A DNA stretch of 64,000 bases, from positions 17,422,001 to 17,486,000 of the forward strand of contig NC_079876.1 of NCBI RefSeq assembly GCF_029227915.1. Direction: 5' to 3'. Positions 13,601-24,236 of this stretch are shown here, piece by piece. The stretch's first letter is position 1. Each line of letters starts with the position of its first letter. The notes below the pieces were generated by a model. That model was not told the origin of the DNA. It saw only the letters and a list, made by a program, of their open reading frames with translations, and did no database searches. This stretch comes from Hydractinia symbiolongicarpus (taxonomy: Eukaryota; Cnidaria; Hydrozoa; Anthoathecata; Hydractiniidae). Position numbers and translations under genes: made by a program.

Positions 13601-13894
13601 ATTAAAGGGATAATCAAGCTATACTGATATGATACTCAAATGAACACATCGATTGCCATTCTTTGTATCATATATTTTTCTTTCACTTTCATTTAGTTTT
13701 CCTACCGTTGCTTGACTGAACGCAATTACCAAGGCGCGCACAAGTACGATGAAGTTAAACAATTCCAGTTGAAGAACTGCTGTGATAGTCCAGACATACA
13801 CACGCATTCAATTCTACATTATTTCAAGTTAGTTCTACGCAAGGCGCAGTTAAAGTGGTTTGATCATTTGCGGGATCTTCAGAAAAAGAATTAA
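10654..13894 (+). CDS. small secreted helical protein, candidate IL-6/G-CSF-type cytokine, 5 exons, 215 aa
   Basis: Exons by eye: 10654-10714, 11616-11752, 11912-12016, 12370-12516, 13697-13894. All introns are GT-AG with phases 1-0-0-0; total 648 nt ending in TAA. Residues about 10-28 (MNPKMFLFIFSCC...) look like a signal peptide. The mature part is predicted helical, about one long amphipathic helix per exon (36-66, 76-100, 102-122, 180-213). It has Cys at 27, 28, 31, 38, 76, 81, 143, 155, 178 and 179, and N-glycosylation sequons at N50, N120 and N130. From memory, vertebrate IL-6 and G-CSF genes also have five coding exons with phases 1-0-0-0 and a 147-nt fourth exon, as here. The last helix (THSILHYFKLVLRK) resembles the IL-6 helix D style. 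No family was recognised with certainty. Exons 2-5 are firmer than exon 1; the cytokine assignment is inference. Confidence 0.6.
13065..13212 (+). mobile_element. non-autonomous Helitron remnant, 148 bp
   Basis: It begins with TC after an A (A|TCTATATTATAATACC) and has TCTGTC-rich sequence near the 5' end. It ends in CTAG followed by T. Eight nt before the end is a perfect hairpin (CCGTGGA, TTTT loop, TCCACGG; 13183-13200). These are the Helitron hallmarks: 5' TC, 3' hairpin then CTRR, insertion between A and T, no target duplication. It lies in intron 4 of the five-exon gene. Confidence 0.7.
13300..13324. other. C-rich tract in intron 4
   Basis: CCCC, C9 and CCACCCC runs (G-rich on the - strand, quadruplex-capable). 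A similar C-rich tract lies at about 12,790-12,835 in the same intron, so both may be cores of related short elements. No terminal repeats could be defined. Confidence 0.35.
13572..13620 (+). repeat. two-copy tandem repeat of about 25 bp
   Basis: AATTATTAAAGGGATAATCA occurs at 13572 and again at 13597, near-identical and adjacent, in intron 4 of the five-exon gene. Confidence 0.8.
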
Positions 13895-13966
13895 ACATTT
13901 TGTTTTTTTTTCTAATCAAAATAATAAGAAATTGACACAGTTCTTCCAAATTTGGAGAACTAAAAA

Positions 13967-13972
13967 AATAAA
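13967..13972 (+). promoter_or_regulatory. poly(A) signal of the five-exon gene
   Basis: AATAAA lies 73 nt after the stop codon and is followed by a GT-rich stretch (GTGTTTTTATT). Confidence 0.65.
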
Positions 13973-15545
13973 GTGTTTTTATTAGCGTCTCACATTTTCT
14001 CCATCACAACCTTTACTTTTCTCAGCCTATTTTTCGTTGCTTGACTTTACTTGTATCAATGACAACAAGAAAACCAGTTGGTTTGAGCACACAATCCAAT
14101 CTTGTAAATAAACAAAAATATGGTCATAAAAATCTGTCGATGCAAGAAAAAGACCATGTGCAGGAATATGAAATAGCCTTCATAAAGTAAACAATTATTA
14201 ATACACTATAACAAATATATACAACATTTTTTCTCATCATAACTCTCCTATATTAGAAATAAATGAGCAGCAAACTTCTGTTCATCCCATGCATTCTTGC
14301 ATTGGGCATTATGGCCTAAATTCTAAAAATGTGTGTGGTGAAAGGTACATATTATAAAATATTCAAAAAGCTTAACAGAAGTTAAATTTCTAAATTTTAT
14401 AATTGTAAAGGTCACATCATTGCAACATCACTGTATAAGAACTACTCAAACATTAATGGATTTATGAGTATATACCATTTGCGTATGTTAGCACAAGAAG
14501 AAAATATAAACAACAGATAACCAGATTAAAGAAATCCAGTTAAAAGTTAAAAAGTCAATTTCATTACTATAATAAAAAAAAATCTATAGATAAGGAATTT
14601 ACACTACATGGTCCTGCTTTTACAAAAATTAGCACGGTCAAACTGTCACGTACAATTGTCACGTGGTATAATTTTCGGTTGAGAGAAAACACACACGTTT
14701 CACAGTCAAACTCTCAAAAAACAAACTTTGATTAAACAAGAACTACAAGTATGTGAAATAAAATAACGCTAAGCTAGCAAAAACTCACCTAAAACTACAC
14801 AATATGCCAGGTTTGAAGTTAGAAAACAAAGAATCTGTGAAAATTGAGCCCACATTTTAGAAGAGGTGACTGGGTGAACAGTGTGTTTTCCCTTAATTCA
14901 TATTAAGTACCCTACAAAATACGGACCTGTAAATGGATTAAAAGTATCACGTGACATGTCCTGCCCAGGAAAATGCCTGAGCAAGCACAAAAACGTGTAT
15001 ATAGCTACATACAATTTACAAATATAGCTATGTATACACATGTATGGTTCCATTACTTCAAAATTTATCTAAATAAATCAGCAGGATTCTCTGATCTTAG
15101 TTCAACTTTACATCGTATTTCCAAATGTATCAAGAGGCAAATAACACCATCGCAAAATTTTTCTGAAAGCTGAAAGATTACCTAATGTTTTTTTGTAGAA
15201 ATCCAATGAAATGCACATCACGCATGGATATCAAAGGGATGCCGAAACAATAGCTATTTCTACCTCTATTTTTAAAGCAAGGTTTGTATACATTCTTGGT
15301 ACGGGGGAATGTAACATACTTCGTGCAACATAACAGATTTAATTGTGACAACAAAACACACAAACTTCCCTAGAAGCTATAAAGCAGCTAGATAGCTAAA
15401 AAAAACTCTTAGGAAAATATATTGCAGTTTACGAAAATAATTTTAAAATGTTTGTCACGCAACGACAGCAACAAGAATGTCAATTAAGGATATGGGACTT
15501 TATTGTAATGTTGCTCACACACACCTTTTTGATATGTACTAAGGA

Positions 15546-15582
15546 AACTACTAACTAAGCATATTATGCTTAGTTAGTAGTT
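15546..15582. repeat. perfect 37-nt palindrome (18-bp arms)
   Basis: The left arm AACTACTAACTAAGCATA (15546-15563) and its exact complement (15565-15582) are separated by one T. It would form a near-loopless cruciform or hairpin. No flanking duplication was clear; it may be a MITE remnant. Confidence 0.8.
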
Positions 15583-15764
15583 ATAAGGCTAAGCTCTGTG
15601 TAGTAGCTATGTACATAATTTAGAAAAGCCACGCATGCTTTAAAAATTTTGAAAAACAAATAATTCGCAAAAATGGGATTCCCTGAATTTGATAGCTTAA
15701 TTAGGCATTCCTCATCCAAATTGGAATTATTCTGTTAATTAGTCTATAGCTGCCTAATAGGAGC

Positions 15765-15905
15765 AGTTTATAGCTAGCTAGGTTTAGGCTTTAGCTAGCT
15801 TCTGCTGTAGCTAGCTAGCTACTCTATTTTAGCTAATTAGCTAGCTACATCAGAGCAAGTAGGCTAGCGGTATAGTTCATAAACACTAGCTAGGCTAGCT
15901 AGCTA
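15765..15905. repeat. GCTAGC/TAGCTA-rich tract
   Basis: Many overlapping GCTAGCTA motifs in about 140 bp, self-complementary at every scale. It is probably a degenerate simple repeat, some 400 bp before the tRNA array. Confidence 0.6.
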
Positions 15906-16290
15906 CTAATTAAAAAATACAAAAACATTTCACTTGCTTAGGTAACAAAATATATGTCAGCAAGACAATATTTATTTGCTATCTAGAGCTCTACCAAAAA
16001 CTTTCTTCAAACTTTTTGTCGATTTTTGACCTGCCCCCGATACTTAACTAGTCAATGCACATAATAGAATCTTTTACCTATCTATAAGGTTTCGTCCGGA
16101 AAATTAGAGGAAGTCCACCCCTTTTGGCTCGGGATAACCGGAAGTTTTTATCCTGAAATCGGTATATGTTTTTTCATTTTCTAGTTCATCTAACAAGATT
16201 TTTCTGTTGAATTAATTCAAATTCACTTTTATAACATTTGGTATTTCATCACTTCTATGTCGGAAAAACATATGCGAAAGAGTGTTTTCC

Positions 16291-19200
16291 AACCGTTTTT
16301 GCCAGTAAATGTTTTTAAGTTGTGAAAGCACAAGGGAAATGCATATAGTACGAAAGATGGCCTTACTTTGATCGCGAAAGTACCTTACCTGCAATAACTC
16401 CAACTAATCTGCTGTCAGCGTCCGTGGTGTAAAGGTTAGCATTGTTGACATCCAAGCAATAAATCCGGGTTCGATTCCCGGCCGACGCAATTGGCTGCTA
16501 GATTACATGTTCCAGTCTATTAAATTCAGTTCTTGTGGTTCCTACTTAAAATATGATTAGGAGGATAAATTTTTTTGGACAGTTAATGTTTCCAAGTTGT
16601 GAAGACAAAAGGGAAATGCATATATTAGGAAAGATGCCCTTATTGCGATCGCGAAGGTACCTTACCTGCAATAACTCCAACAATTCTGCTGTCAGCGTCA
16701 GTGGTGTAAAGGTTAGCATTGTTGCCATCCAAGCATTAGATCCGGGTTCGATTCCTGGCCGACGCATTTGGATGCTAGATTTCATGTTCTAGTTCATTAA
16801 AATCAGTTCTTGTGTTTCCTACTTAAAAGATGATTAGGTGGGCAATTTTTTGGACAGTTAATGATTTCAAGTTGTGAAGACACAAGGGAAATGCATTTAA
16901 TACGAAAGATGCCCTTATTTTCATCGCGAAAGTACCTTAACTGTAATAAATCCAACAATTCTGCTGTCAGCGTCGGTGGTGTAAAAGTTAGCATTTTTGT
17001 CTTCGAAGCAATAGATCCTGGTTCACTTCCAATTTGACGCATTTGGCTGCTAGATTTCATGTTCTAGTCTATTAATTTCAGTACGTGTGGTTTCTACTTT
17101 GAAGATGATTAGGAGGACAACTTGTTTTCTCCAGTTAATGTTTTCAAGTAGTGAAGACACAAGGGAAATGCATATAATACGAAAGATGTCCTTACTTTGA
17201 TCGCGAAAGTACCTTACCTGCAATAACTCCAACAATTCTGCTGTCAGCGTCGGTGGTGTAAAGGTTAGCATTGTTGCCTTCCAAGCAATAGATCCAGATT
17301 CTATTCCCGGCCGATGCATTTGGCTGCTAGAGTTTATGTTCTTGACTATTAAACTCAGTACGAGTGTTTCTACTTTAAAGATGATTAAGAGGGCAAATAC
17401 TTGTGGAGCGCTAATTCTTTCAAGTTGTGAAGATACAAGGGAAATGCTTATAGTACAAAAAATTCCCTCATTTTGATCGCAAATGTACCTTACCTACAAT
17501 AACTCTAACAATTCTGCTGCCAGCGTGGGTGGTGTAAATGTTAGCATTGCTGCCCTCCAAGCAATAGTTCTGGGTTCGATTCCCGGCCGACGCTTTTGGC
17601 TGCTAGATTACATGTTCTAGTCTATTTAATTCAGTACGTGTGGTTTCTATTTTGAAGATGATTAGGGGGGCAACTTGTTTTTGCCAGTTAATGTTTTCAA
17701 GTTGTGAAGACGCAAGGGAAATGCATACAATACGAAAGATGACCTTATTTTGATAGCGAAAGTACCTTACCTGTAATAAATCCGACAATTCTGCTGTCAG
17801 CGTCGGTGGTGTAAAAGGTAGCATTGTTGCCTTCCAAGCATTAGATCCGGGTTCGCTTCCCGGCCGACGCATTTGGCTGATAGATTTCATGTTCTAGATA
17901 ATTAAATTTAGTACGTGTGGTTTCTACTTTGAAGATGATTAGGTGGGCAATTTTTTGGACAGTTAATGATTTCAAGTTGTGAAGTCACAAAGGAAATGCA
18001 TATAGTACGAAAAATGCCCTGGTTTTGATCGCGAATGTACCTTACCTTCAATAACTCTAACAATTCTGCTGTCAGCGTCGGTGGTGTAACGGTTAGCATT
18101 GTTGCCTTCCAAGCAATAGATCCGGGTTCGATTCCTGGCCGACGCAATTAGCTGCTAGATTACATGTTCTAGTCTATTAAATTCAGTACGTGTGGTTTCT
18201 ACTTTGAAGATGATTAGGAGGGCAACTTGTTTTTTGCCAGTTAATGTTTTCAAGTTGTGAAGACGCAAGGGAAGTGCATACAATACGAAAGATGACCTTA
18301 TTTTGATAGCGAAAGTACCTTACCTGTAATAAATCCAACAATTCTGCTGTCAGCGTCGGTGGTGTAAAAGGTAGCATTGTTGCCTTCCCAGCATTTGGTC
18401 CGGGTTCCCTTACCGGCCGACGCATTTGGCCGATAGATTTGATGTTCTAGACTATTAAATTCAGTACGTGTGGTTTCTACTTTGAAGATGATTAGGAGGG
18501 CAAATGTTTTTGAAGCGCTAATTTTTTCAAGTTTTGAAGACACAAGGGAAGCGCATGTAATACGAAAGATGCCCTTACTTTGATCGCGAAAGTACCTTAC
18601 TTGCAAAAACTCCAACAATTCTGCTGTCAGCGTCGGTGGTGTAAAAGGTAGCATTGTTGCCTTCCCAGCATTTGGTCCGGGTTCCCTTACCGGCCGACGC
18701 ATTTGGCCGATAGATTTGATGTTCTAGACTGTTAAATTCAGTACGTGTGGTTTCTACTTTGAAGATGATTAGGAGGGCAAATGTTTTTGAAGCGCTAATT
18801 TTTTCAAGTTTTGAAGACACAAGGGAAGCGCATGTAATACGAAAGATGCCCTTACTTTGATCGCGAAAGTACCTTACTTGCAAAAACTCCAACAATTCTG
18901 CTGTCAGCGTCGGTGGTTTAAAGGTTAGCATTGTTGCCTTCCAAGCAATAGATCCAGATTTGATTCCCGGACGACGCATTTGGCTGCTAGATTTCATGTT
19001 CTAGACTAATAAATTCAGTACGTGTGGTTTCTACTTTGAAGGTGATTAGGAGGGCAAATGTTTTTGCAGCGCTAATTCTTTCAAGTTGTGAAGACACAAA
19101 GGAAATGCATATAGTACGAAAAATGCCCTCAATTTGATCGCGAATGTACCTTACCTGCAATAACTGTAACCATTCTGCTGTCAGCATGGCTGGTGTAAAG

Positions 19201-19400
19201 GTTAGCATTGTTGCCTTCCAGGCAATAGATCCGAGTTCGATTCCTGGCCGACGCATTTGGCTGCTAGATTACATGTTCTAGTCTGCTAAATTCAGTTCTT
19301 GAGGTTCCTACTTAAAGTATGATTAGGAGGTCAAATTTTTTTGGACAGTTATTGTTTTTTAGATGTGAAGACACAAGGGAAATGCATACAATACGAAAGA
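16291..19400 (+). repeat. left edge of the array: decayed units
   Basis: tRNA-like starts: 16418, 16695, 16970, 17247, 17523, 17800, 18075, 18353, 18630, 18907, 19184. Only 18075 is a clean UCC cloverleaf. Lesions: U33A at 16418 and 16695; ruined T arm and acceptor at 16970; B box GATTCTATTCC at 17247; U33C at 17523; A58C at 17800; T-loop TTCCCTT at 18353 and 18630 (these two units are near-identical); B box GATTTGATTCC at 18907; acceptor GCATGGC at 19184. Left of 16291 the similarity to the unit fades out. Confidence 0.85.
18075..18146 (+). tRNA. tRNA-Gly(UCC), intact
   Basis: The only clean cloverleaf in the left-edge zone. D loop AAC, T stem with a G51-U63 wobble (3' strand CCTGG), B box GGTTCGATTCC. 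Confidence 0.8.
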
Positions 19401-20700
19401 TGACCTTATTTTGATAGCAAAAGTACCTTATCTGTAACAAATCCAACAATTCTGCTGTTAGCGTCGGTGGTGTAAAGGTTAGCATTGTTGACTTCCAAGC
19501 AATAAATCCGGGTTCGATTCCCGGCCGACGCAATTGGCTGCTAGATTACATGTTCCAGTCTATTAAATTCAGTTCTTGTGGTTCCTACTTAAAATATGAT
19601 TAGGAGGATAAATTTTTTTGGACAGTTAATGTTTTCAAGTTGTGAAGACAAAAGGGAAATGCATATATTAGGAAAGATGCCCTTATTGCGATCGCGAAGG
19701 TACCTTACCTGCAATAACTCCAACAATTCTGCTGTCAGCGTCAGTGGTGTAAAGGTTAGCATTGTTGCCATCCAAGCATTAGATCCGGGTTCGATTCCTG
19801 GCCGACGCATTTGGCTGCTAGATTTCATGTTCTAGTTCATTAAAATCAGTTCTTGTGTTTCCTACTTAAAAGATGATTAGGTGGGCAATTTTTTGGACAG
19901 TTAATGATTTCAAGTTGTGAAGACACAAGGGAAATGCATTTAATACGAAAGATGCCCTTATTTTCATCGCGAAAGTACCTTAACTGTAATAAATCCAACA
20001 ATTCTGCTGTCAGCGTCGGTGGTGTAAAAGTTAGCATTTTTGTCTTCGAAGTAATAGATCCTGGTTCACTTCCAATTTGACGCATTTGGCTGCTAGATTT
20101 CATGTTCTAGTCTATTAATTTCAGTACGTGTGGTTTCTACTTTGAAGATGATTAGGAGGACAACTTGTTTTCTCTAGTTAATGTTTTCAAGTAGTGAAGA
20201 CACAAGGGAAATGCATATAATACGAAAGATGTCCTTACTTTGATCGCGAAAGTACCTTACCTGCAATAACTCCCACAATTCTGCTGTCAGCGTCGGTGGT
20301 GTAAAGGTTAGCATTGTTGCCTTCCAAGCAATAGATCCAGATTCTATTCCCGGCCGATGCATTTGGCTGCTAGAGTTTATGTTCTTGAATATTAAACTCA
20401 GTACGAGTGTTTCTACTTTGAAGATGATTAAGAGGGCAAATACTTGTGGAGCGCTAATTCTTTCAAGTTGTGAAGATACAAGGGAAATGCATATAGTACA
20501 AAAAATTCCCTCATTTCGATTGCGAATGTACCTTACCTGCAATAACTCTAACAATTTTGCTGTCAGCGTCGGTGGTATAAATGTTAGCATTGTTGCCTTC
20601 CAAGCAATAGATCCGGGTTCGATTCCTGGCCGACGCATTTAGGTGCTAGATTACATGTTCTAGTCTATTAAATTCAGTACGTGTGGTTTCTACTTTGAAG
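19330..20700 (+). repeat. 11-unit-offset duplicate of the left edge (shift 3,043 bp)
   Basis: tRNA-like starts 19461, 19738, 20013, 20290 and 20566 match 16418, 16695, 16970, 17247 and 17523 in order and lesions, each exactly 3,043 bp later. The similarity changes at 20843, whose tRNA is of another family than 17800. Confidence 0.85.
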
Positions 20701-20842
20701 ATGATTAGGGGGGCAACTTGTTTTTGCCAGTTAATGTTTTCAAGTTGTGAAGACGCAAGGGAAATGCATACAATACGAAAGATGACCTTATTTTGATAGC
20801 AAAAGTACCTTATCTGTAACAAATCCAACAATTCTGCTGTTA

Positions 20843-20914
20843 GCGTCGGTGGTGTAAAGGTTAGAATTGTTGCTTTTCAAGCAATAGATCCGGGTTCGAT
20901 TCCCGGCCGACGCA
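20843..20914 (+). tRNA. UUC-anticodon tRNA-like (reference for this family)
   Basis: Gly-type acceptor, T arm and B box, but loop TTTTCAA gives anticodon UUC (Glu codons GAA/GAG). C23A leaves a G12xA23 mismatch in the D stem. The leader is always TGTTA rather than TGTCA. All members share this set, so they form one lineage. Function is doubtful but transcription is possible. Confidence 0.55.
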
Positions 20915-21119
20915 TTTGTCTGATAGACTTCATGTTCTGGACTATTAAATTCAGTACGTGTGGTTTATGCTTTGAAGATGATTAGGAGGGCAAATGTTTT
21001 TGGAGCGCTAATTCTTTCAAGTTGTGAAGACACAAAGGAACTGCATATAATACGAAAGATGCCCTTATTTTGATCGCGAAAGTACCTTATCTGTAACAAA
21101 TCCAACAATTCTGCAGTTA

Positions 21120-21191
21120 GCGTCGGTGGTGTAAAGGTGAGAATTGTTGCTTTTCAAGCAATAGATCCGGGTTAGATTCCTGGCCGACGCA
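21120..21191 (+). pseudogene. UUC-type copy, broken B box
   Basis: B box GGTTAGATTCC (C56A) and GGTGAG in the D arm. Confidence 0.65.
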
Positions 21192-21396
21192 TTTAGCTGC
21201 TAGATTACATGTTCTAGTCTATTAAATTCAGTACGTGTGGTTTCTACTTTGAAGATGATTAGGAGGGCAACTTGTTTTTGCCAGTTAATGTTTTCAAGTT
21301 GTGAAGACGCAAGGGAAATGCATACAATACGAAAGATGACCTTATTTTGATAGCGAAAGTACCTTATCTGTAATAAATCCAACAATTCTGCTGTCA

Positions 21397-21468
21397 GCTT
21401 CGGTGGTGTAAAAGGTAGCATTGTTGCCTTCCTAGCAGTAGATCCGGGTTCGCTTCCCGGCCGACGCA
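21397..21468 (+). pseudogene. A58C-type pseudo-tRNA (example of 16)
   Basis: T-loop TTCGCTT lacks A58, required in the B box and for T-loop folding. Anticodon loop CTTCCTA, D arm TAAAAGGTAG; this copy also has C3T? no base elsewhere in the acceptor 3' strand is changed, but the 5' strand reads GCTTCGG. Members: 17800, 21397, 22504, 24442, 25549, 26657, 27764, 30255, 32194, 37753, 41353, 42737, 44675, 46059, 47997, 50767. Confidence 0.75.
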
Positions 21469-21672
21469 TTTGGCTGATAGATTTCATGTTCTAGACTATT
21501 AAATTTAGTACGTGTGGTTTCTAATTTGAAGATGATTAGGAGGGCAAATGTTTTGGAACGCTAATAGTTTCAAGTTTTGAAGACACTAGGGAAACGCATG
21601 TAATACGAAAGATGCCCTTACTTTGATCGCGAAAGTACCTTACCTGCAATAACTCCAACAATTCTGCTGTCA

Positions 21673-21744
21673 GCGTCAGTGGTGTAAAAGTTAGCATTTT
21701 TGTCTTCCAAGCTATAGATCCTGGTTCACTTCCAATTTGACGCA
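21673..21744 (+). pseudogene. ruined-T-arm pseudo-tRNA (example of 20)
   Basis: T arm CCTGG TTCACTT CCAAT, acceptor 3' TTGACGC, anticodon stem TTTGT. B box destroyed. Members: 16970, 20013, 21673, 22780, 24718, 26933, 28040, 28593, 30531, 32470, 34142, 37476, 38029, 42460, 43013, 45782, 46335, 48273, 51043, 52715. Confidence 0.8.
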
Positions 21745-21949
21745 TTTGGCAGCTAGATTTCATGTTCTAGTCTACTAAATTCAGTACGTGTTGTTTCTAC
21801 TTTGAAGATGATTAGGAGGGCAACTTGTTTTTTCCAGGAAATGTTTTCAAGTTGTGAAGACGAAAGGGAAATGCATACAATACGAAAGATGACCTTATTT
21901 TGATAGCGAAAGTACCTTACCTGTAATAAATCCAACAATTCTGCTGTTA

Positions 21950-22021
21950 GCGTCGGTGGTGTAAAGGTTAGAATTGTTGCTTTTCAAGCAATAGATCCGG
22001 GTTCGATTCCCGGCCGACGCA
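21950..22021 (+). tRNA. UUC-anticodon tRNA-like
   Basis: T stem fully paired (CCCGG). Same as 20843. Confidence 0.5.
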
Positions 22022-22226
22022 TTTGGCTGATAGACTTCATGTTCTGGACTATTAAATTCAGTACGTGTGGTTTATGCTTTGAAGATGATTAGGAGGGGAA
22101 ATGTTTTTGGAGCGCTAATTCTTTCAAGTTGTGAAGACACAAAGGAACTGCATATAATACGAAAGATGCCCTTATTTTGATCGCGAAAGTACCTGATCTG
22201 TAACAAATCCAACAATTCTGCTGTTA

Positions 22227-22298
22227 GCGTCGGTGGTGTAAAGGTTAGAATTGTTGCTTTTCAAGCAATAGATCCGGGTTCGATTCCTGGCCGACGCA
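22227..22298 (+). tRNA. UUC-anticodon tRNA-like
   Basis: CCTGG T-stem wobble form. Confidence 0.5.
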
Positions 22299-23056
22299 TT
22301 TAGCTGCTAGATTACATGTTCTAGTCTATTAAATTCAGTACGTGTGGTTTCTACTTTGAAGATGATTAGGAGGGCAACTTGTTTTTGCCAGTTAATGTTT
22401 TCAAGTTGTGAAGACGCAAGGGAAATGCATACAATACGAAAGATGACCTTATTTTGATAGCGAAAGTACCTCACCTGTAATAAATCCAACAATTCTGCTC
22501 TCAGCGTCGGTGGTGTAAAAGGTAGCATTGTTGCCTTCCTAGCAGTAGATCTGGGTTCGCTTCCCGGCCGACGCATTTGGCTGATAGATTTCATGTTCTA
22601 GACTATTAAATTTAGTACGTGTGGTTTCTAATTTGAAGATGATTAGGAGGGCAAATGTTTTGGAACGCTAATAGTTTCAAGTTTTGAAGACACTAGGGAA
22701 ACGCATGTGATACGAAAGATGCCCTTACTTTGATCGCGAAAGTACCTTACCTGCAATAACTCCAACAATTCTGCTGTCAGCGTCAGTGGTGTAATAGTTA
22801 GCATTTTTGTCTTCCAAGCTATAGATCCTGGTTCACTTCCAATTTGACGCATTTGGCTGCTAGATTTCATGTTCTAGTCTACTAAATTCAGTACGTGTTG
22901 TTTCTACTTTGAAGATGATTAGGAGGGCAACTTGTTTTTTCCAGGAAATGTTTTCAAGTTGTGAAAACACAAGGGAAATGCATATAATACAAAAGATGTC
23001 CTTACTTTGATCGCGAAAGTACCTTACGTGCAATAACTCCAACAATTCTGCTGTCA

Positions 23057-23128
23057 GCGTCGGTGGTGTAAAGGTTAGCATTGTTGCCTTCCAAGCAATA
23101 GATCCGGGTTCGATTCTCGGCATACGCA
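23057..23128 (+). pseudogene. acceptor-broken UCC pseudo-tRNA (example of 9)
   Basis: The body is like the intact gene, but the 3' end is CATACGCA, which leaves two acceptor mismatches. Members: 23057, 24995, 27210, 28317, 28870, 38306, 43290, 46612, 48550. The B box is intact, so transcription without maturation is possible. Confidence 0.7.
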
Positions 23129-23333
23129 TTTGGCTGGTAGATTACATGTTCTAGTCTATTAAATTCGGAACGTCTGGTTTCTACTCTGAAGAAGATTAGG
23201 AGGGCAACTTGTTTTTGCCAGTTCAGGTTTTCAAATTGTGAAGACACAAGGGAATTGCATACAATACGAAAGATGCCCTTATTTTGATCGCGAAAGTACC
23301 TTATCTGTAACAAATTCAAAAATTCTGCTGTTA

Positions 23334-23405
23334 GCGTCGGTGGTGTAAAGGTTAGAATTGTTGCTTTTCAAGCAATAGATCCGGGTTCGATTCCCGGCCG
23401 ACGCA
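23334..23405 (+). tRNA. UUC-anticodon tRNA-like
   Basis: CCCGG form; matched at 38583. Confidence 0.5.
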
Positions 23406-23610
23406 TTTGGCTGATAGACTTCATGTTCTAGACTATTAAATTCAGTACGTGTGGTTTATGCTTTGAAGATGATTCGGAGGGCAAATGTTTTTGGAGCGCT
23501 AATTCTTTCAAGTTGTGAAGACACAAAGGAAATGCATATAGTACGAAAAATGCCCTGGTTTTTATCGCGAATGTACCTTACCTGCAATAACTCTAACAAT
23601 TCTGCTGACA

Positions 23611-23682
23611 GCGTCGGTGGTGTAACGGTTAGCATTGTTGCCTTCCAAGCAATAGATCCGGGTTCGATTCCTGGCCGACGCA
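23611..23682 (+). tRNA. tRNA-Gly(UCC), intact
   Basis: Same sequence as the 18075 copy (D loop AAC, T-stem wobble). First unit of the 8-unit repeat. Confidence 0.8.
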
Positions 23683-23887
23683 TTTAGCTGCTAGATTACA
23701 TGTTGTAGTCTATTAAATTCAGTACGTGTGGTTTATGCTTTGAAGATGATTAGGAGGGCAAATGTTTTTGGAGCGCTAAATCTTTCAAGTTGTGAAGTCA
23801 CAAAGGAAATGCATATAGTACGAAAAATGACCTTATTTTGATAGCAAAAGTACCTTATCTGTAACAAATCCAACAATTCTGCTGTTA

Positions 23888-23959
23888 GCGTCGGTGGTGT
23901 AAAGGTTAGAATTGTTGCTTTTCAAGCAATAGATCCGGGTTCGATTCCTGGCCGACGCA
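23888..23959 (+). tRNA. UUC-anticodon tRNA-like
   Basis: CCTGG form, unit 2 of the octamer. Confidence 0.5.
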
Positions 23960-24164
23960 TTTGGATGATAGACTTAATGTTCTGGACTATTAAATTCAGT
24001 ACGTGTGGTTTATGCTTTGAAGATGATTAGGAGGGCAAATTATTTTGGAGCGCTAATTCTTTCAAGTTGTGAAGACACAAAGGAACTGCATACAATACGA
24101 AAGATGCCCTTATTTTGATCGCGAAAGTACCTTATCTGTAACAAATCCAACAATTCTGCTGTTA

Positions 24165-24236
24165 GCGTCGGTGGTGTAAAGGTTAGAATTGTTGCTTTTC
24201 AAGCAATAGATCCGGGTTCGATTCCTGGCCGACGCA
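24165..24236 (+). tRNA. UUC-anticodon tRNA-like
   Basis: CCTGG form, unit 3 of the octamer; adjacent to 23888. Confidence 0.5.

Larger units (their letters stand above)
13990..16290. other. AT-rich stretch between the last gene and the tRNA array, no gene seen
   Basis: No spliceable coding exons were found. It contains the palindrome at 15546-15582 and a GCTAGC-rich tract at 15765-15905. Confidence 0.55.
20843..23056 (+). repeat. two copies of a 4-unit (1,107-bp) higher-order repeat
   Basis: The order is UUC-type 20843, UUC-type 21120, A58C-type 21397, ruined-T-arm type 21673, then the same order at 21950, 22227, 22504, 22780. Each pair is 1,107 bp apart. The A58C type has T-loop TTCGCTT and anticodon-loop CTTCCTA; the ruined type ends CACTTCCAATTTGACGCA. 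Confidence 0.85.
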
